From NCBI RefSeq assembly GCF_000766795.1, contig NZ_JPDS01000002.1, positions 1,245,001 to 1,309,000 of the forward strand: a DNA stretch of 64,000 nt. Reading direction: 5' to 3'. Each line of letters begins with the position of its first letter. Positions within the stretch are counted from its first letter, which is position 1. A program made the translations under genes and the position numbers. Origin of the DNA: Polaribacter sp. Hel1_85. Its GTDB lineage: Bacteria > Bacteroidota > Bacteroidia > Flavobacteriales > Flavobacteriaceae. This document shows positions 1 through 7,655 of the stretch, in pieces. The notes below the pieces were generated by a model. The model worked only from the letters and a program-made list of their open reading frames with translations, did no database searches and had not been told where the DNA came from.

Positions 1-2970
1 AATGATGGAACTCAGTTTACAGTGAGTTTAACGCAAACTCATATTGAAGAAGATGCTGCTAAATTAATGCACGAAAAGAAAGTTTCTTTAGTCGACTTTA
101 ACAAAGCTGGTGTTCCGTTAATAGAAATTGTAACAGATCCTTGTATTCGTAATATCGAAGATGCATCAACCTATGCACAGTATATTCAAAGAATTGTTCA
201 GAACTTAAAAATATCCGAAGCAAACCTAGAAAAAGGTGAGTTTAAAAGTGATGTTTCTGTATCGCTTAGAAAGAAACATACGTATAATTTAAACCCAAGA
301 ACAGAAATCAAAAACTTAAACTCATTTAAGTTTATGGTAGATGCTTTAAAGGAAGAAGTAGAAAAGCAATTAAATTATTATATAGAAAATAAAGCGTTTA
401 GACCAGATCAAACAACTGTTTTATGGGATGCAGATTTAAAGCAAACCAAAACAATGCGTAAAAAGGAATTTGAAGCAGATTATCGTTTTATTTCTGAACC
501 AGATTTACCATTTGTAAACATTAAACAAGTTGTAGAAAGTATAGATGTAGATGTAAGTTCTTTACCTTTTGCTGTAGAATCTATTTTGATTAAAGGTGGA
601 GTTTTACCTCAAGATGCAAAGTTTTTTACTGCAGATGCTTTACGTTCTAAAACTTTTGTAGAAATTAATAATGTAATTAAAGATCCTTCTTTTGTTGCTA
701 AAACTTTAGTAAACAATCTTGGAGCAGATGAGTATGCAAATATTCATAGTGTAGATCAATTGATTGAAATTTTTCAATTATTTAAAGAGGATAAAATTAC
801 TTCTGTTTTAGTTCAAAACGGAATTACATCTTACTTAAAAGATAGAAATTTCGATTACAACAAATACTTTGAAGAAAATACCATTTCAGAAGATCAAATT
901 AAGGCTGCTGTTTTAAAAGTAATATCAGAAAACGAAGCTATTGCAAATGATATAAAATCAGGAAACCAAGGTAAAGCAGGTATTCTTGTTGGTAAGGTAA
1001 TTGGCATTATTGGTAAAGGAGCTTCAGGGAAAGTAATTCGTCAAGAAATTTTAGATAACCTTAAAGGAAATTCTACAAATAAGAATACGAATGCAAAAGT
1101 TGGTCAACCTAATAAAGCAAATGGAGATCAACCAAAGGCAAAAACTGAAGAAGAAACGCTTCCAGAAATTCCTATTGTAATTAAAGAAGAATATAGAACT
1201 CATAAAATTTCTCAATTATCAGAAGAATCTATCAAAGAAGAAGTAACTTTATCTGGTTGGGTTTCTAGTGTTAGAGATCACGGAGAGTTAATTTTTATCG
1301 ATTTAAGAGATTCTAGCAATCAAATATTTCAAGTTCGTTTAAGTAGAGAAACTTTCCCTAATCTAGATGAATTGGTAAAGCTAAAACCAGAAACCGTAAT
1401 TATGGTTACTGGAGTTGTAGTTCAAAGAAACGAAGATGATTATAACGCAGGTTTAAGAACTGGTAAAATAGAATTAGAAACAGCTGCATTAGAAATTTTA
1501 AACTTATCTAAAACGCTTCCTTTTGAAATAAAAAGAGCGATGAAAACGAATGAAACTACTCGTTTTCAGTATAAGTTTTTAGATCATAGAAATGATGAAG
1601 TTCGTAAAGCAATTGTAAACAGACATAAAGTAATTAAGTTACTTAGAGATATTTTAGACGAGGAAGAATTTTTAGAAATTGAAACTCCAATTTTAACTGC
1701 AGGTACAGATGAAGGAGCAAGAGAATTTATTGTTCCTACAAGAAAACAAGCAGGTTCTTTTTATACATTACCGCAAGCGCCACAACAGTTTAAGCAAATG
1801 TTAATGGTGGGTGGTTTTGAAAAGTATTTCCAAATTGCACGTTGTTTTAGAGATGAAGATTCTAGAGGAGATAGACAACCAGAATTTACGCAATTAGATA
1901 TTGAAATGGCATACGCAAGTATGCAACAGATTATCGATTTAAACACCAAAATGTTTAATGAAATTGTGAAGAAAATTTATGGTAAAAAATGGATTTTACG
2001 TCCTTTTGAAGTAATAACTTACAAAGATGCTATGGATAAATATGGTTGCGATAGACCAGATTTACGTTATAGTTTAGAAATGCAAGATATTACAGATATT
2101 GTAAAAGATACAACTTTCCAAGTTTTTAGTAAACCAATTGAAGACGGTGGAATTGTAAAATGTATTAAGGTTTCTGCAGAAGAGCAAGGAAACAAACGTA
2201 TGTCTAAAGGACAAATAGAAAACTTAACTGCCATTGCACAACAAAATGGTTTAGGTGGTTTGGCATATATTATTGTAAATGAAAACGATTTACAATCGCC
2301 AATTATTAAATTTTTAGGCGAAGAAATTGCAGCTAATATTATAAAAGCTACAGATGCTCAAGTAGGAGATATTGTATTTTTCTCAGCAGCAGATTATGCA
2401 ACTGCAAATAAAGCATTAGATGCTGTTCGTCAAGAAATGGGAAGAATCTTAAAATTGATAAACCCTAAAGAATTAAGACCAGCTTGGGTGGTAGATTTCC
2501 CTATGTTTGAAAAAACAGACGAAGGAAGATGGACATTTACACACAATCCTTTTTCTATGCCAGCAATTTATGATTTAGAAAAGCACATGAATGGAGAAGG
2601 AGATGAAATAGGAACCATTATCGCGCAACAATACGATTTAATCTTAAATGGTTATGAAATTGGTGGAGGTTCTGTTCGTGCACACAAAGCAGATATTTTA
2701 GAAGCAACCTATAAAAATATGGGTTACAATAAAGAAGAAATGATGAAAAGTGTTGGAACGATGTATAAAGCGTTTCAATATGGAGCACCACCTCATGGAG
2801 GAATTGCTTGGGGAGTAGATCGATTAATGATGATTTTAGAAAAGAAAGCTTCTATTAGAGAAGTAATGGCTTTTCCAAAAACAGGATCATCAGAAGATTT
2901 ATTATTTAATGCACCATCTATTCTTTCTGATAAGAAAGTAGAAGAGATGAATGTAAAAATAATGAGGTAA
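1..2970 (+). CDS. gatB-aspS: GatB-AspS fusion: Asp/Glu-tRNA amidotransferase subunit B joined to aspartyl-tRNA synthetase (5' partial)
   Basis: The reading frame is open to base 1, so the gene starts upstream. The first ~350 residues are GatB, with the conserved FNKAGVPLIEIVTDP block and a C-terminal YqeY-like tail (GKAGILVGKVIG). A polar Asn/Lys linker at about 1070-1170 leads into a complete bacterial-type AspRS: anticodon-binding OB fold (GWVSSVRDHG), class II motif 2 (RCFRDEDSRGDRQPEFTQLD), GAD domain and motif 3 (GIAWGVDRLMM). GatB amidates Asp-tRNA(Asn) or Glu-tRNA(Gln), and AspRS charges the tRNA. Joining them would channel mischarged Asp-tRNA(Asn). The His in RDHG (codon 1279-1281) is the residue that I recall being typical of non-discriminating AspRS, which fits. 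Similar fusions are known in related flavobacteria. The gene ends just before the trp promoter. Confidence 0.95.
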   Translation, partial: NDGTQFTVSLTQTHIEEDAAKLMHEKKVSLVDFNKAGVPLIEIVTDPCIRNIEDASTYAQYIQRIVQNLKISEANLEKGEFKSDVSVSLRKKHTYNLNPRTEIKNLNSFKFMVDALKEEVEKQLNYYIENKAFRPDQTTVLWDADLKQTKTMRKKEFEADYRFISEPDLPFVNIKQVVESIDVDVSSLPFAVESILIKGGVLPQDAKFFTADALRSKTFVEINNVIKDPSFVAKTLVNNLGADEYANIHSVDQLIEIFQLFKEDKITSVLVQNGITSYLKDRNFDYNKYFEENTISEDQIKAAVLKVISENEAIANDIKSGNQGKAGILVGKVIGIIGKGASGKVIRQEILDNLKGNSTNKNTNAKVGQPNKANGDQPKAKTEEETLPEIPIVIKEEYRTHKISQLSEESIKEEVTLSGWVSSVRDHGELIFIDLRDSSNQIFQVRLSRETFPNLDELVKLKPETVIMVTGVVVQRNEDDYNAGLRTGKIELETAALEILNLSKTLPFEIKRAMKTNETTRFQYKFLDHRNDEVRKAIVNRHKVIKLLRDILDEEEFLEIETPILTAGTDEGAREFIVPTRKQAGSFYTLPQAPQQFKQMLMVGGFEKYFQIARCFRDEDSRGDRQPEFTQLDIEMAYASMQQIIDLNTKMFNEIVKKIYGKKWILRPFEVITYKDAMDKYGCDRPDLRYSLEMQDITDIVKDTTFQVFSKPIEDGGIVKCIKVSAEEQGNKRMSKGQIENLTAIAQQNGLGGLAYIIVNENDLQSPIIKFLGEEIAANIIKATDAQVGDIVFFSAADYATANKALDAVRQEMGRILKLINPKELRPAWVVDFPMFEKTDEGRWTFTHNPFSMPAIYDLEKHMNGEGDEIGTIIAQQYDLILNGYEIGGGSVRAHKADILEATYKNMGYNKEEMMKSVGTMYKAFQYGAPPHGGIAWGVDRLMMILEKKASIREVMAFPKTGSSEDLLFNAPSILSDKKVEEMNVKIMR

Positions 2971-2985
2971 TTTTTTTAGATAAAA

Positions 2986-3016
2986 TTTGTCTAATCAAAA
3001 ATCTATGTTATTTTTG
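2986..3016 (+). promoter_or_regulatory. trp operon promoter, Bacteroidetes type
   Basis: A TTTG (2986-2989) and TATTTTTG (3009-3016) pair matches the Bacteroidetes sigma-A consensus TTTG / TAnnTTTG with 19 bp between them. The expected transcription start is about 3020-3024, at or just before the ATG of the leader peptide at 3025, so the leader would be nearly leaderless. The site lies immediately after the aspS stop and in front of the attenuator. It is inferred from motifs only. Confidence 0.6.
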
Positions 3017-3024
3017 TTCCATCA

Positions 3025-3075
3025 ATGAAGAATATTTTAAACAATACATGGTGGTGGAACTCTCTTATTAAATAA
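3025..3075 (+). CDS. trpL: trp leader peptide with three tandem Trp codons
   Basis: This is a 16-residue ORF, MKNILNNTWWWNSLIK. Three consecutive TGG codons lie at 3049-3057, which is extremely unlikely by chance directly upstream of trpE. The stop codon (3073-3075) lies inside strand 2 of the competing hairpins that follow. Ribosome stalling at the Trp codons when charged tRNA-Trp is scarce would be the sensor. The ORF is too short for ordinary gene callers. The start follows a good promoter by about 9 bases, and there is no obvious Shine-Dalgarno sequence, as is usual in this phylum. Confidence 0.85.
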   Translation: MKNILNNTWWWNSLIK

Positions 3076-3146
3076 GTGAGAAGTATACTATATGTAAAAA
3101 TATAATAAAAAGGCTTATCTCACGATAAGCCTTTTCGCTTTTTATT
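3060..3146 (+). promoter_or_regulatory. trp attenuator: competing pause, antiterminator and terminator hairpins
   Basis: Strand 1 (3060-3067) pairs with strand 2 (3073-3080) over 8 positions with one mismatch and a 5-base loop. Strand 2 (3076-3081, GTGAGA) can instead pair with strand 3 (3118-3123, TCTCAC). Strand 3 is otherwise part of the terminator stem and loop. The layout is the classical one: a ribosome stalled at the Trp codons (3049-3057) masks strand 1 and favours 2:3 antitermination, whereas a ribosome reaching the stop at 3073 masks strand 2 and permits the terminator. The pairings are read from the sequence. The mechanism is inferred by analogy with proteobacterial trp attenuation. 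Confidence 0.8.
3108..3146 (+). terminator. attenuator terminator hairpin of the trp operon
   Basis: A perfect 12-bp stem (AAAAGGCTTATC at 3108-3119 against GATAAGCCTTTT at 3124-3135) has a TCAC tetraloop and is followed by CGCTTTTTATT. It lies between the Trp-rich leader peptide and trpE in the direction of transcription, so it should act as a conditional terminator rather than only ending gatB-aspS. Confidence 0.8.
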
Positions 3147-3150
3147 AAGC

Positions 3151-3235
3151 GTCATTACGAGGAGTTTACAACAAAGTAATCTCTTTATAAATAAACAGAT
3201 TGCCACAGCAAATTAAATTTTTGCTTCGCAATGAC
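3151..3235. repeat. dispersed palindromic repeat, family A, copy 1
   Basis: This element of about 85 bp begins GTCATTACGAGGAG and ends GCTTCGCAATGAC, so its termini are inverted. A second copy, nearly identical across its length, is at 4733-4819. The last bases (AATGAC) create an ATG at 3231 in frame with trpE. It lies between the attenuator and trpE. Confidence 0.85.
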
Positions 3236-3248
3236 ACATAATAGAAGA

Positions 3249-4640
3249 ATGAAAAAAATACAATTTAAAACAATTTCTAAAACAAAAATGGCAGACACAG
3301 TTACACCTGTAGGTTTGTATTTACGTTTTAGAGATAAATACGCTAACACTTTGTTGTTAGAAAGCTCAGACTATCATAGTAAAGACGAAAGTTTTTCTTT
3401 TATAGCAATAGATCCTGTGGTTTCTATAAAAGCAGAAAATCATCATTTAAGTTTTTCTCATAAAGGAGTTGAGTTAGAAAATAAAGAAATAGGAAGAGAT
3501 TTTAACGCAATTTTCGAAAGTTACAGTCAAACAATAGATTTAGATTGTCCTGCAGAATTAAAATCATTTAACGGTTTGTATGGTTATACAACCTATGATT
3601 CTGTTCAGTATTTCGAAAATATTGATTTAAATGTAAAAGAAGCTCCATCTGCAATTCCTTTAATGCAGTATAGTTTTTACAGATTTATTATTGCTATCAA
3701 TCATTTTAATGATGAAATGACATTGATAGAAAATATTGAAGAAGGTACAGAATCTCGCATAAAAGAAATTCAATCAATTATAGATGCTCAGACATTTAAT
3801 ACGCAGAATTTCGAAATTGATGGCGAAGAAACTTCAAATATAAAAGGAGAAGAATTTATAGAATATGTAAAGAAAGCAAAATCTCATTGTAAAAGAGGAG
3901 ACGTTTTTCAACTTGTTTTATCACGTCAATTTCAACAAAAATTTAAAGGAGATGAATTTAATGTGTATAGAGCATTACGTTCTATAAATCCATCACCCTA
4001 TTTATTTTATTTCGATTATGGTTCTTTTAAATTAATGGGATCTTCACCAGAAGCACAAATTAAAATTTCTGCAGGTAAAGCAACTATTAATCCAATTGCA
4101 GGTACTTTTAGAAGAACTGGTGATATGGCAAAAGATATCTTGTTAGGAAAAAAATTATCAGCAGATAAAAAAGAAACTGCAGAGCATGTAATGTTGGTAG
4201 ATTTAGCTCGTAATGATTTAAGTAAACATGCAGATAATGTAGAAGTTGAGGTATTTAAAGAAGTACAATATTTTAGCCACGTAATTCATTTAGTTTCTAC
4301 AGTTTCTGGTCAGTTAAAAGGAAACCCAATAGAAATTGTTGGAGACACTTTTCCTGCAGGAACTTTAAGTGGAGCACCAAAATACAAGGCAATGCAATTA
4401 ATAGATACTTATGAGAACCAATCTCGTGGGTTTTATGGAGGTGCAGTAGGTATTATTGGTTTAGACGGTTCTGTAAATTTGGCAATTGCAATTCGTTCAT
4501 TTGTAAGTAAAAACAACGTTTTATATTATCAAGCAGGAGCAGGAATCGTAATTCATTCCGATGAAGAAAAAGAATTACAAGAAGTAAATAATAAATTAGC
4601 AGCGTTAAAAAAAGCGTTGATTTTGGCAGAGAATATTTAG
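3249..4640 (+). CDS. trpE: Anthranilate synthase component I
   Basis: TrpE converts chorismate, with ammonia supplied by TrpG, to anthranilate, the first committed step of tryptophan synthesis. Visible motifs are the LLLES feedback-binding motif near residue 35, KETAEHVMLVDLARNDL, FPAGTLSGAPKYKAM and GFYGGAVGI in the C-terminal chorismate-binding domain. The protein is 463 residues, normal for the family. I chose ATG 3249 (MKKIQFKT). An in-frame ATG at 3231 adds six residues (MTHNRR), but it is made by the end of the upstream repeat and is therefore probably not the ancestral start. The G of the stop codon is the first base of repeat family B. Confidence 0.95.
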   Translation: MKKIQFKTISKTKMADTVTPVGLYLRFRDKYANTLLLESSDYHSKDESFSFIAIDPVVSIKAENHHLSFSHKGVELENKEIGRDFNAIFESYSQTIDLDCPAELKSFNGLYGYTTYDSVQYFENIDLNVKEAPSAIPLMQYSFYRFIIAINHFNDEMTLIENIEEGTESRIKEIQSIIDAQTFNTQNFEIDGEETSNIKGEEFIEYVKKAKSHCKRGDVFQLVLSRQFQQKFKGDEFNVYRALRSINPSPYLFYFDYGSFKLMGSSPEAQIKISAGKATINPIAGTFRRTGDMAKDILLGKKLSADKKETAEHVMLVDLARNDLSKHADNVEVEVFKEVQYFSHVIHLVSTVSGQLKGNPIEIVGDTFPAGTLSGAPKYKAMQLIDTYENQSRGFYGGAVGIIGLDGSVNLAIAIRSFVSKNNVLYYQAGAGIVIHSDEEKELQEVNNKLAALKKALILAENI

Positions 4641-4717
4641 GGCGTTTTAACAGGCTTTCCACTATATCTTTTTATTTTAAAAAGAAAATAAAAAGGATGC
4701 CGTTTCAATCCCTAACG
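4640..4717. repeat. dispersed repeat, family B, copy 1
   Basis: The element starts GGGCGTT at the last base of the trpE stop and ends ATGCCGTTTCAATCCCTAACGC, with its ends forming an inverted GGCGTT/AACGC pair and an internal AT-rich hairpin around TTTTTAT. A second copy with the same blocks (CAGGCTTT, CACTATATCTTTTT, AAAAAGGATG, CGTTTCAATCC, TAACGC) is at 29315-29416. From memory, similar elements are common in flavobacterial intergenic DNA. Confidence 0.8.
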
Positions 4718-4732
4718 CAAATTGAGTTTTAA

Positions 4733-4819
4733 GTCATTACGAGGAGTTTTTCCAACGAAGTAATCTCTTAATTAATAAACAGATTGCCACAGCAAATTAA
4801 AAATTTGCTTCGCAATGAC
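4733..4819. repeat. dispersed palindromic repeat, family A, copy 2
   Basis: This is the second copy of the element at 3151-3235, with the same GTCATTACGAGGAG left end, CAGATTGCCACAGCAAATTA centre and GCTTCGCAATGAC right end. It directly follows a family B element, so the whole trpE-trpG gap of 193 bp is repeat DNA. Confidence 0.85.
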
Positions 4820-4833
4820 AATTAGATAGAAAA

Positions 4834-5421
4834 ATGAAAATATTAATATTAGATAATTACGATTCGTTTACCTATAACTTAGTTCATATGGTAGAAAAAA
4901 TTACAGGAAATTTTCCTGCAGTTTTTAGAAACGATGAAATCAGTATTGCAGATGTAGGCAACTACGATATAATAATGTTATCTCCAGGACCAGGAATTCC
5001 AGATGAAGCAGGAATCTTAAAAGAGGTAATTAAAACCTACGCAGGAATAAAGCCAATTTTTGGAGTTTGTTTAGGTTTACAAGCAATTACAGAAGTTTTT
5101 GGAGGAACAATTATCAATTTAGATGAGGTTTTCCACGGAGTTGCTACAGAAATGAAAGTAACAGATAAAAATGCGACTATTTTTAAAGATGTTTCAGAAA
5201 CATTTTTAGCAGCACGTTATCATTCTTGGGCAGCAACAGATGAAGGTTTTCCAGAATCAATTCAGGTAACTGCAAGAGATGAAGATGGATTAATTCAGGC
5301 AATTGAACATAAAGAATTTCCAATTTCTGCAGTTCAGTTTCATCCAGAATCTATTTTAACAGATGTTGGTGAGCAATTGGTTACTAATTTTATAAATAAG
5401 CACAACACAAGCCCATCCTAA
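4834..5421 (+). CDS. trpG: Anthranilate synthase component II (glutamine amidotransferase)
   Basis: TrpG releases ammonia from glutamine for TrpE. It is a 195-residue class I glutamine amidotransferase with the N-terminal LDNYDSFTYNL block, oxyanion loop SPGPG (50-54), nucleophile Cys79 in GVCLG, and the His/Glu pair in QFHPES. The start MKILILDNYD is the normal family start. The last residues (SPS) and the stop fall inside the palindromic element that fills the gap to trpD, so the C-terminus has been shaped by the repeat. Confidence 0.95.
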   Translation: MKILILDNYDSFTYNLVHMVEKITGNFPAVFRNDEISIADVGNYDIIMLSPGPGIPDEAGILKEVIKTYAGIKPIFGVCLGLQAITEVFGGTIINLDEVFHGVATEMKVTDKNATIFKDVSETFLAARYHSWAATDEGFPESIQVTARDEDGLIQAIEHKEFPISAVQFHPESILTDVGEQLVTNFINKHNTSPS

Positions 5422-5530
5422 CCTTCCCAAAGGGAAGGAACTAGCAAGTTTGAGAAAAAAAGAATAAAAAATAAAAGAAAGATATTAACACAAAAGTGTT
5501 TTTCCCCTTCGGGGAAATTAAAAGGGGCTT
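5409..5530. repeat. palindromic repeat, family C, between trpG and trpD
   Basis: The left end reads AAGCCCATCCTAACCTTCCC and the right end GGGGAAATTAAAAGGGGCTT. The right end reverse-complemented aligns with the left end with a few mismatches, and each arm carries its own small hairpin (CTTCCCAAAGGGAAG and CCCCTTCGGGG). It overlaps the last four codons of trpG and ends six bases before the trpD ATG. Confidence 0.75.
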
Positions 5531-5535
5531 TTTTT

Positions 5536-6525
5536 ATGAAACAAATTTTAAATAGACTTTATAATCACGAAAGATTGTCTAAATCTGAAGCTACACAAAT
5601 CTTAAAAGATATTGCTGCAGAAAAATACAATGATGCACATTTAGCTTCTTTTATGACTGTTTTTATGATGCGCCCAATTACGGCAGATGAACTTTCTGGT
5701 TTTAGAAATGCATTAAAAGAATTATCAATAAAAGTAGATTTATCAGATTATAATACCATTGATATTGTTGGAACTGGTGGTGATGGAAAAGATACATTCA
5801 ATATATCAACCTTAACATCATTTATTGTTGCAGGAACAGGACAAAAAGTAGCAAAACACGGTAATTATTCTGTGTCTTCTCAATCTGGTTCTTCAGATAT
5901 GTTAGAGAGTTTTGGCTACAATTTTACTAATGATGAAAATGTTTTAAAAGAACATTTAGAAAAAGCAAATATTTGTTTTTTACATGCTCCAAAATTTCAT
6001 CCGGCAATGAAAGCTGTTGGACCAACAAGAAAAGCTTTGGCGTTAAAAACATTCTTTAATATGCTAGGTCCTTTGGTAAACCCAAGTTCGCCAAAAAACC
6101 ACATGTTAGGAACTTTTAATATGGAAATTGCACGTTTGTACAATTACATTTTACAAGAAGAAAATATTAATTACGGAATTATTCATGCGTTAGATGGTTA
6201 TGATGAAATTTCGCTAACAAGCGGATTTAAGTTGTTTACAAAAAACGGTGAACAAATTATAAATCCAGAAGATTTAGGGCAGAAAAGAATTCAACAATCA
6301 GAAATTTTTGGAGGAACTTCTGTTGCAGATGCAGCAAAAATTTTTAAATCTATTTTAGAAGGAAAAGGAACAGAAGCACAAAATAATGTAGTATTAACAA
6401 ATGCTGCTTTTGCATTGACAATTGTTGATGAAAACAAGACTTTTCAAACAGCTTTTGCAGAAGCTAAAGATTCACTTTTTGGCTTAAAAGCAAAACAAAC
6501 ATTAGATAAATTAGTAAGAATGTAG
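5536..6525 (+). CDS. trpD: Anthranilate phosphoribosyltransferase
   Basis: TrpD transfers a phosphoribosyl group from PRPP to anthranilate. Its 329 residues match the usual length. The PRPP-binding GTGGDGKDTFNIST motif (around residue 79), the KHGNYSVSSQSGSSD segment and GPTRKALALKTFFNMLGPLVNP are all present. The start MKQILNRLYN directly follows the family C repeat. The gene is separate from trpG, unlike the fused form of enterobacteria. Confidence 0.95.
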   Translation: MKQILNRLYNHERLSKSEATQILKDIAAEKYNDAHLASFMTVFMMRPITADELSGFRNALKELSIKVDLSDYNTIDIVGTGGDGKDTFNISTLTSFIVAGTGQKVAKHGNYSVSSQSGSSDMLESFGYNFTNDENVLKEHLEKANICFLHAPKFHPAMKAVGPTRKALALKTFFNMLGPLVNPSSPKNHMLGTFNMEIARLYNYILQEENINYGIIHALDGYDEISLTSGFKLFTKNGEQIINPEDLGQKRIQQSEIFGGTSVADAAKIFKSILEGKGTEAQNNVVLTNAAFALTIVDENKTFQTAFAEAKDSLFGLKAKQTLDKLVRM

Positions 6526-6527
6526 AT

Positions 6528-6608
6528 TGTCATTTCGAACGGAATGCAATGAAGTTGAGAAATCTCATCATAAAAAATAAAAGATTTCTCCATAAAGTCG
6601 AAATGACA
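6528..6608. repeat. palindromic repeat, family D, copy 1
   Basis: The element runs from TGTCATTTCGA to TCGAAATGACA, perfect 11-base terminal inverted repeats, with an inner GAGAAATCT/AGATTTCTC pair. It would fold into a long hairpin in the trp mRNA. A second copy is at 8339-8417. Confidence 0.85.
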
Positions 6609-6619
6609 AAAAGTAGAAA

Positions 6620-6790
6620 ATGACAAAAAAGAAAAAAAACTTAATTCTAATTATTCCTGCTTTTCTATTAATGGGAGCAGCAATCGGAATTCAAACCAAA
6701 GAACTTTTTAAACAAACTATAATTGGTTTGGTTGTTGGAATTATCGTTTACTTCTTTCTTAAGTATAGGAACAAAAAGTTAAATAAATAA
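6620..6790 (+). CDS. Small two-helix membrane protein inside the trp operon
   Basis: This 56-residue ORF (MTKKKKNLILIIPAF...) has a Lys-rich N-terminus, a first hydrophobic helix (residues 8-24), a short polar loop (QTKELFKQ), a second helix (33-47) and a basic tail (KYRNKKLNK), consistent with an inner-membrane hairpin protein. It lies on the coding strand between trpD and trpC, flanked by repeats of two different families. The family is not recognised and no function in tryptophan synthesis is implied. The codon pattern and clear topology argue that it is real. Confidence 0.6.
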   Translation: MTKKKKNLILIIPAFLLMGAAIGIQTKELFKQTIIGLVVGIIVYFFLKYRNKKLNK

Positions 6791-6848
6791 TGTCTCCTCG
6801 AGCGCAGTCGAGAGGTTAAGTTAGGTCTCGACTGCGCTCGACCAGACA
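6791..6848. repeat. palindromic repeat, family E
   Basis: The element reads TGTCTCCTCGAGCGCAGTC through to GACTGCGCTCGACCAGACA. Two arms of about 26 bases are inverted with four mismatches and share the TCGAGCGCAGTCGAG core. It starts at the base after the stop of the small membrane ORF and ends 16 bases before trpC. Confidence 0.85.
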
Positions 6849-6864
6849 TAAAGTTAATATAGAA

Positions 6865-7653
6865 ATGACAATTTTAGATAAAATAATCGCATTTAAAAAG
6901 AAGGAAATTGCAAAGATAAAAGCAGAAGTTCCTGTTCAAAACTTAGTTAAAAGTCCAAGTTTTGGAAGAGAAACTTTTTCATTAAAAAAATCTTTGTTAG
7001 AAGTTGGTTCTACAGGAATTATTGCTGAATACAAACGTCAATCTCCATCAAAAGGAATCATTAATGACAAAGCAACAATTGCAGATGTTACTAATGGATA
7101 TTTAGATGCAAATGTTGCTGCTCAATCTATTTTAACAGACACTTCTTTCTTTGGTGGAACAATGGCAGATTTAATGGAAGCAAGAATCATCAATGAACAA
7201 AAACCAATCTTAAGAAAAGATTTTATTGTTGATGGATTTCAGATTGTAGAAGCAAAAGCAATTGGAGCAGATGTAATTTTATTAATAGCTTCTTGTTTAA
7301 CATCAACAGAATTAAAAAACTACGGAAACTTAGCAACAGATCTAGGTTTAGAGGTTTTATACGAAGTACATACGCAAGAAGATTTAGATAAAATTAATGA
7401 TTTAGATAATAAAATTATCGGAATTAATAACCGTAATTTAAAGACTTTTGAAGTTGATTTAGAGCATTCAATTAAATTAGCGGGTCAAATTCCTGATACT
7501 TGTTTAAAAGTTTCAGAAAGCGGTATTTCTGATCCAAAGATTATTACAGGATTAAAAGAATTTGGTTTTCAAGGTTTCTTAATTGGAGAAAACTTTATGA
7601 AAACAGAAAATCCAGGAGAAGCTTGTTTAGACTTTATCAATCAAATTAGATAA
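6865..7653 (+). CDS. trpC: Indole-3-glycerol-phosphate synthase
   Basis: TrpC closes the indole ring by decarboxylating and cyclising carboxyphenylamino-deoxyribulose phosphate. It is a 262-residue TIM barrel with the conserved AEYKRQSPSKG substrate motif, LRKDFIVDGFQI, IGINNRNLKTFEVD and VSESGI blocks. It is separate from trpF, unlike the enterobacterial fusion, and trpF begins two bases after its stop, so the two are clearly co-translated. Confidence 0.95.
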   Translation: MTILDKIIAFKKKEIAKIKAEVPVQNLVKSPSFGRETFSLKKSLLEVGSTGIIAEYKRQSPSKGIINDKATIADVTNGYLDANVAAQSILTDTSFFGGTMADLMEARIINEQKPILRKDFIVDGFQIVEAKAIGADVILLIASCLTSTELKNYGNLATDLGLEVLYEVHTQEDLDKINDLDNKIIGINNRNLKTFEVDLEHSIKLAGQIPDTCLKVSESGISDPKIITGLKEFGFQGFLIGENFMKTENPGEACLDFINQIR

Positions 7654-7655
7654 GT

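Noticed and set aside
4695..4717. CRISPR-repeat-like sequence (CGTTTCAATCCCTAACGC) in family B
   Set aside because: It resembles the GATTGAAAC ends of some CRISPR repeats, but there are only two copies in the window, 25 kb apart, with no spacers and no cas genes.
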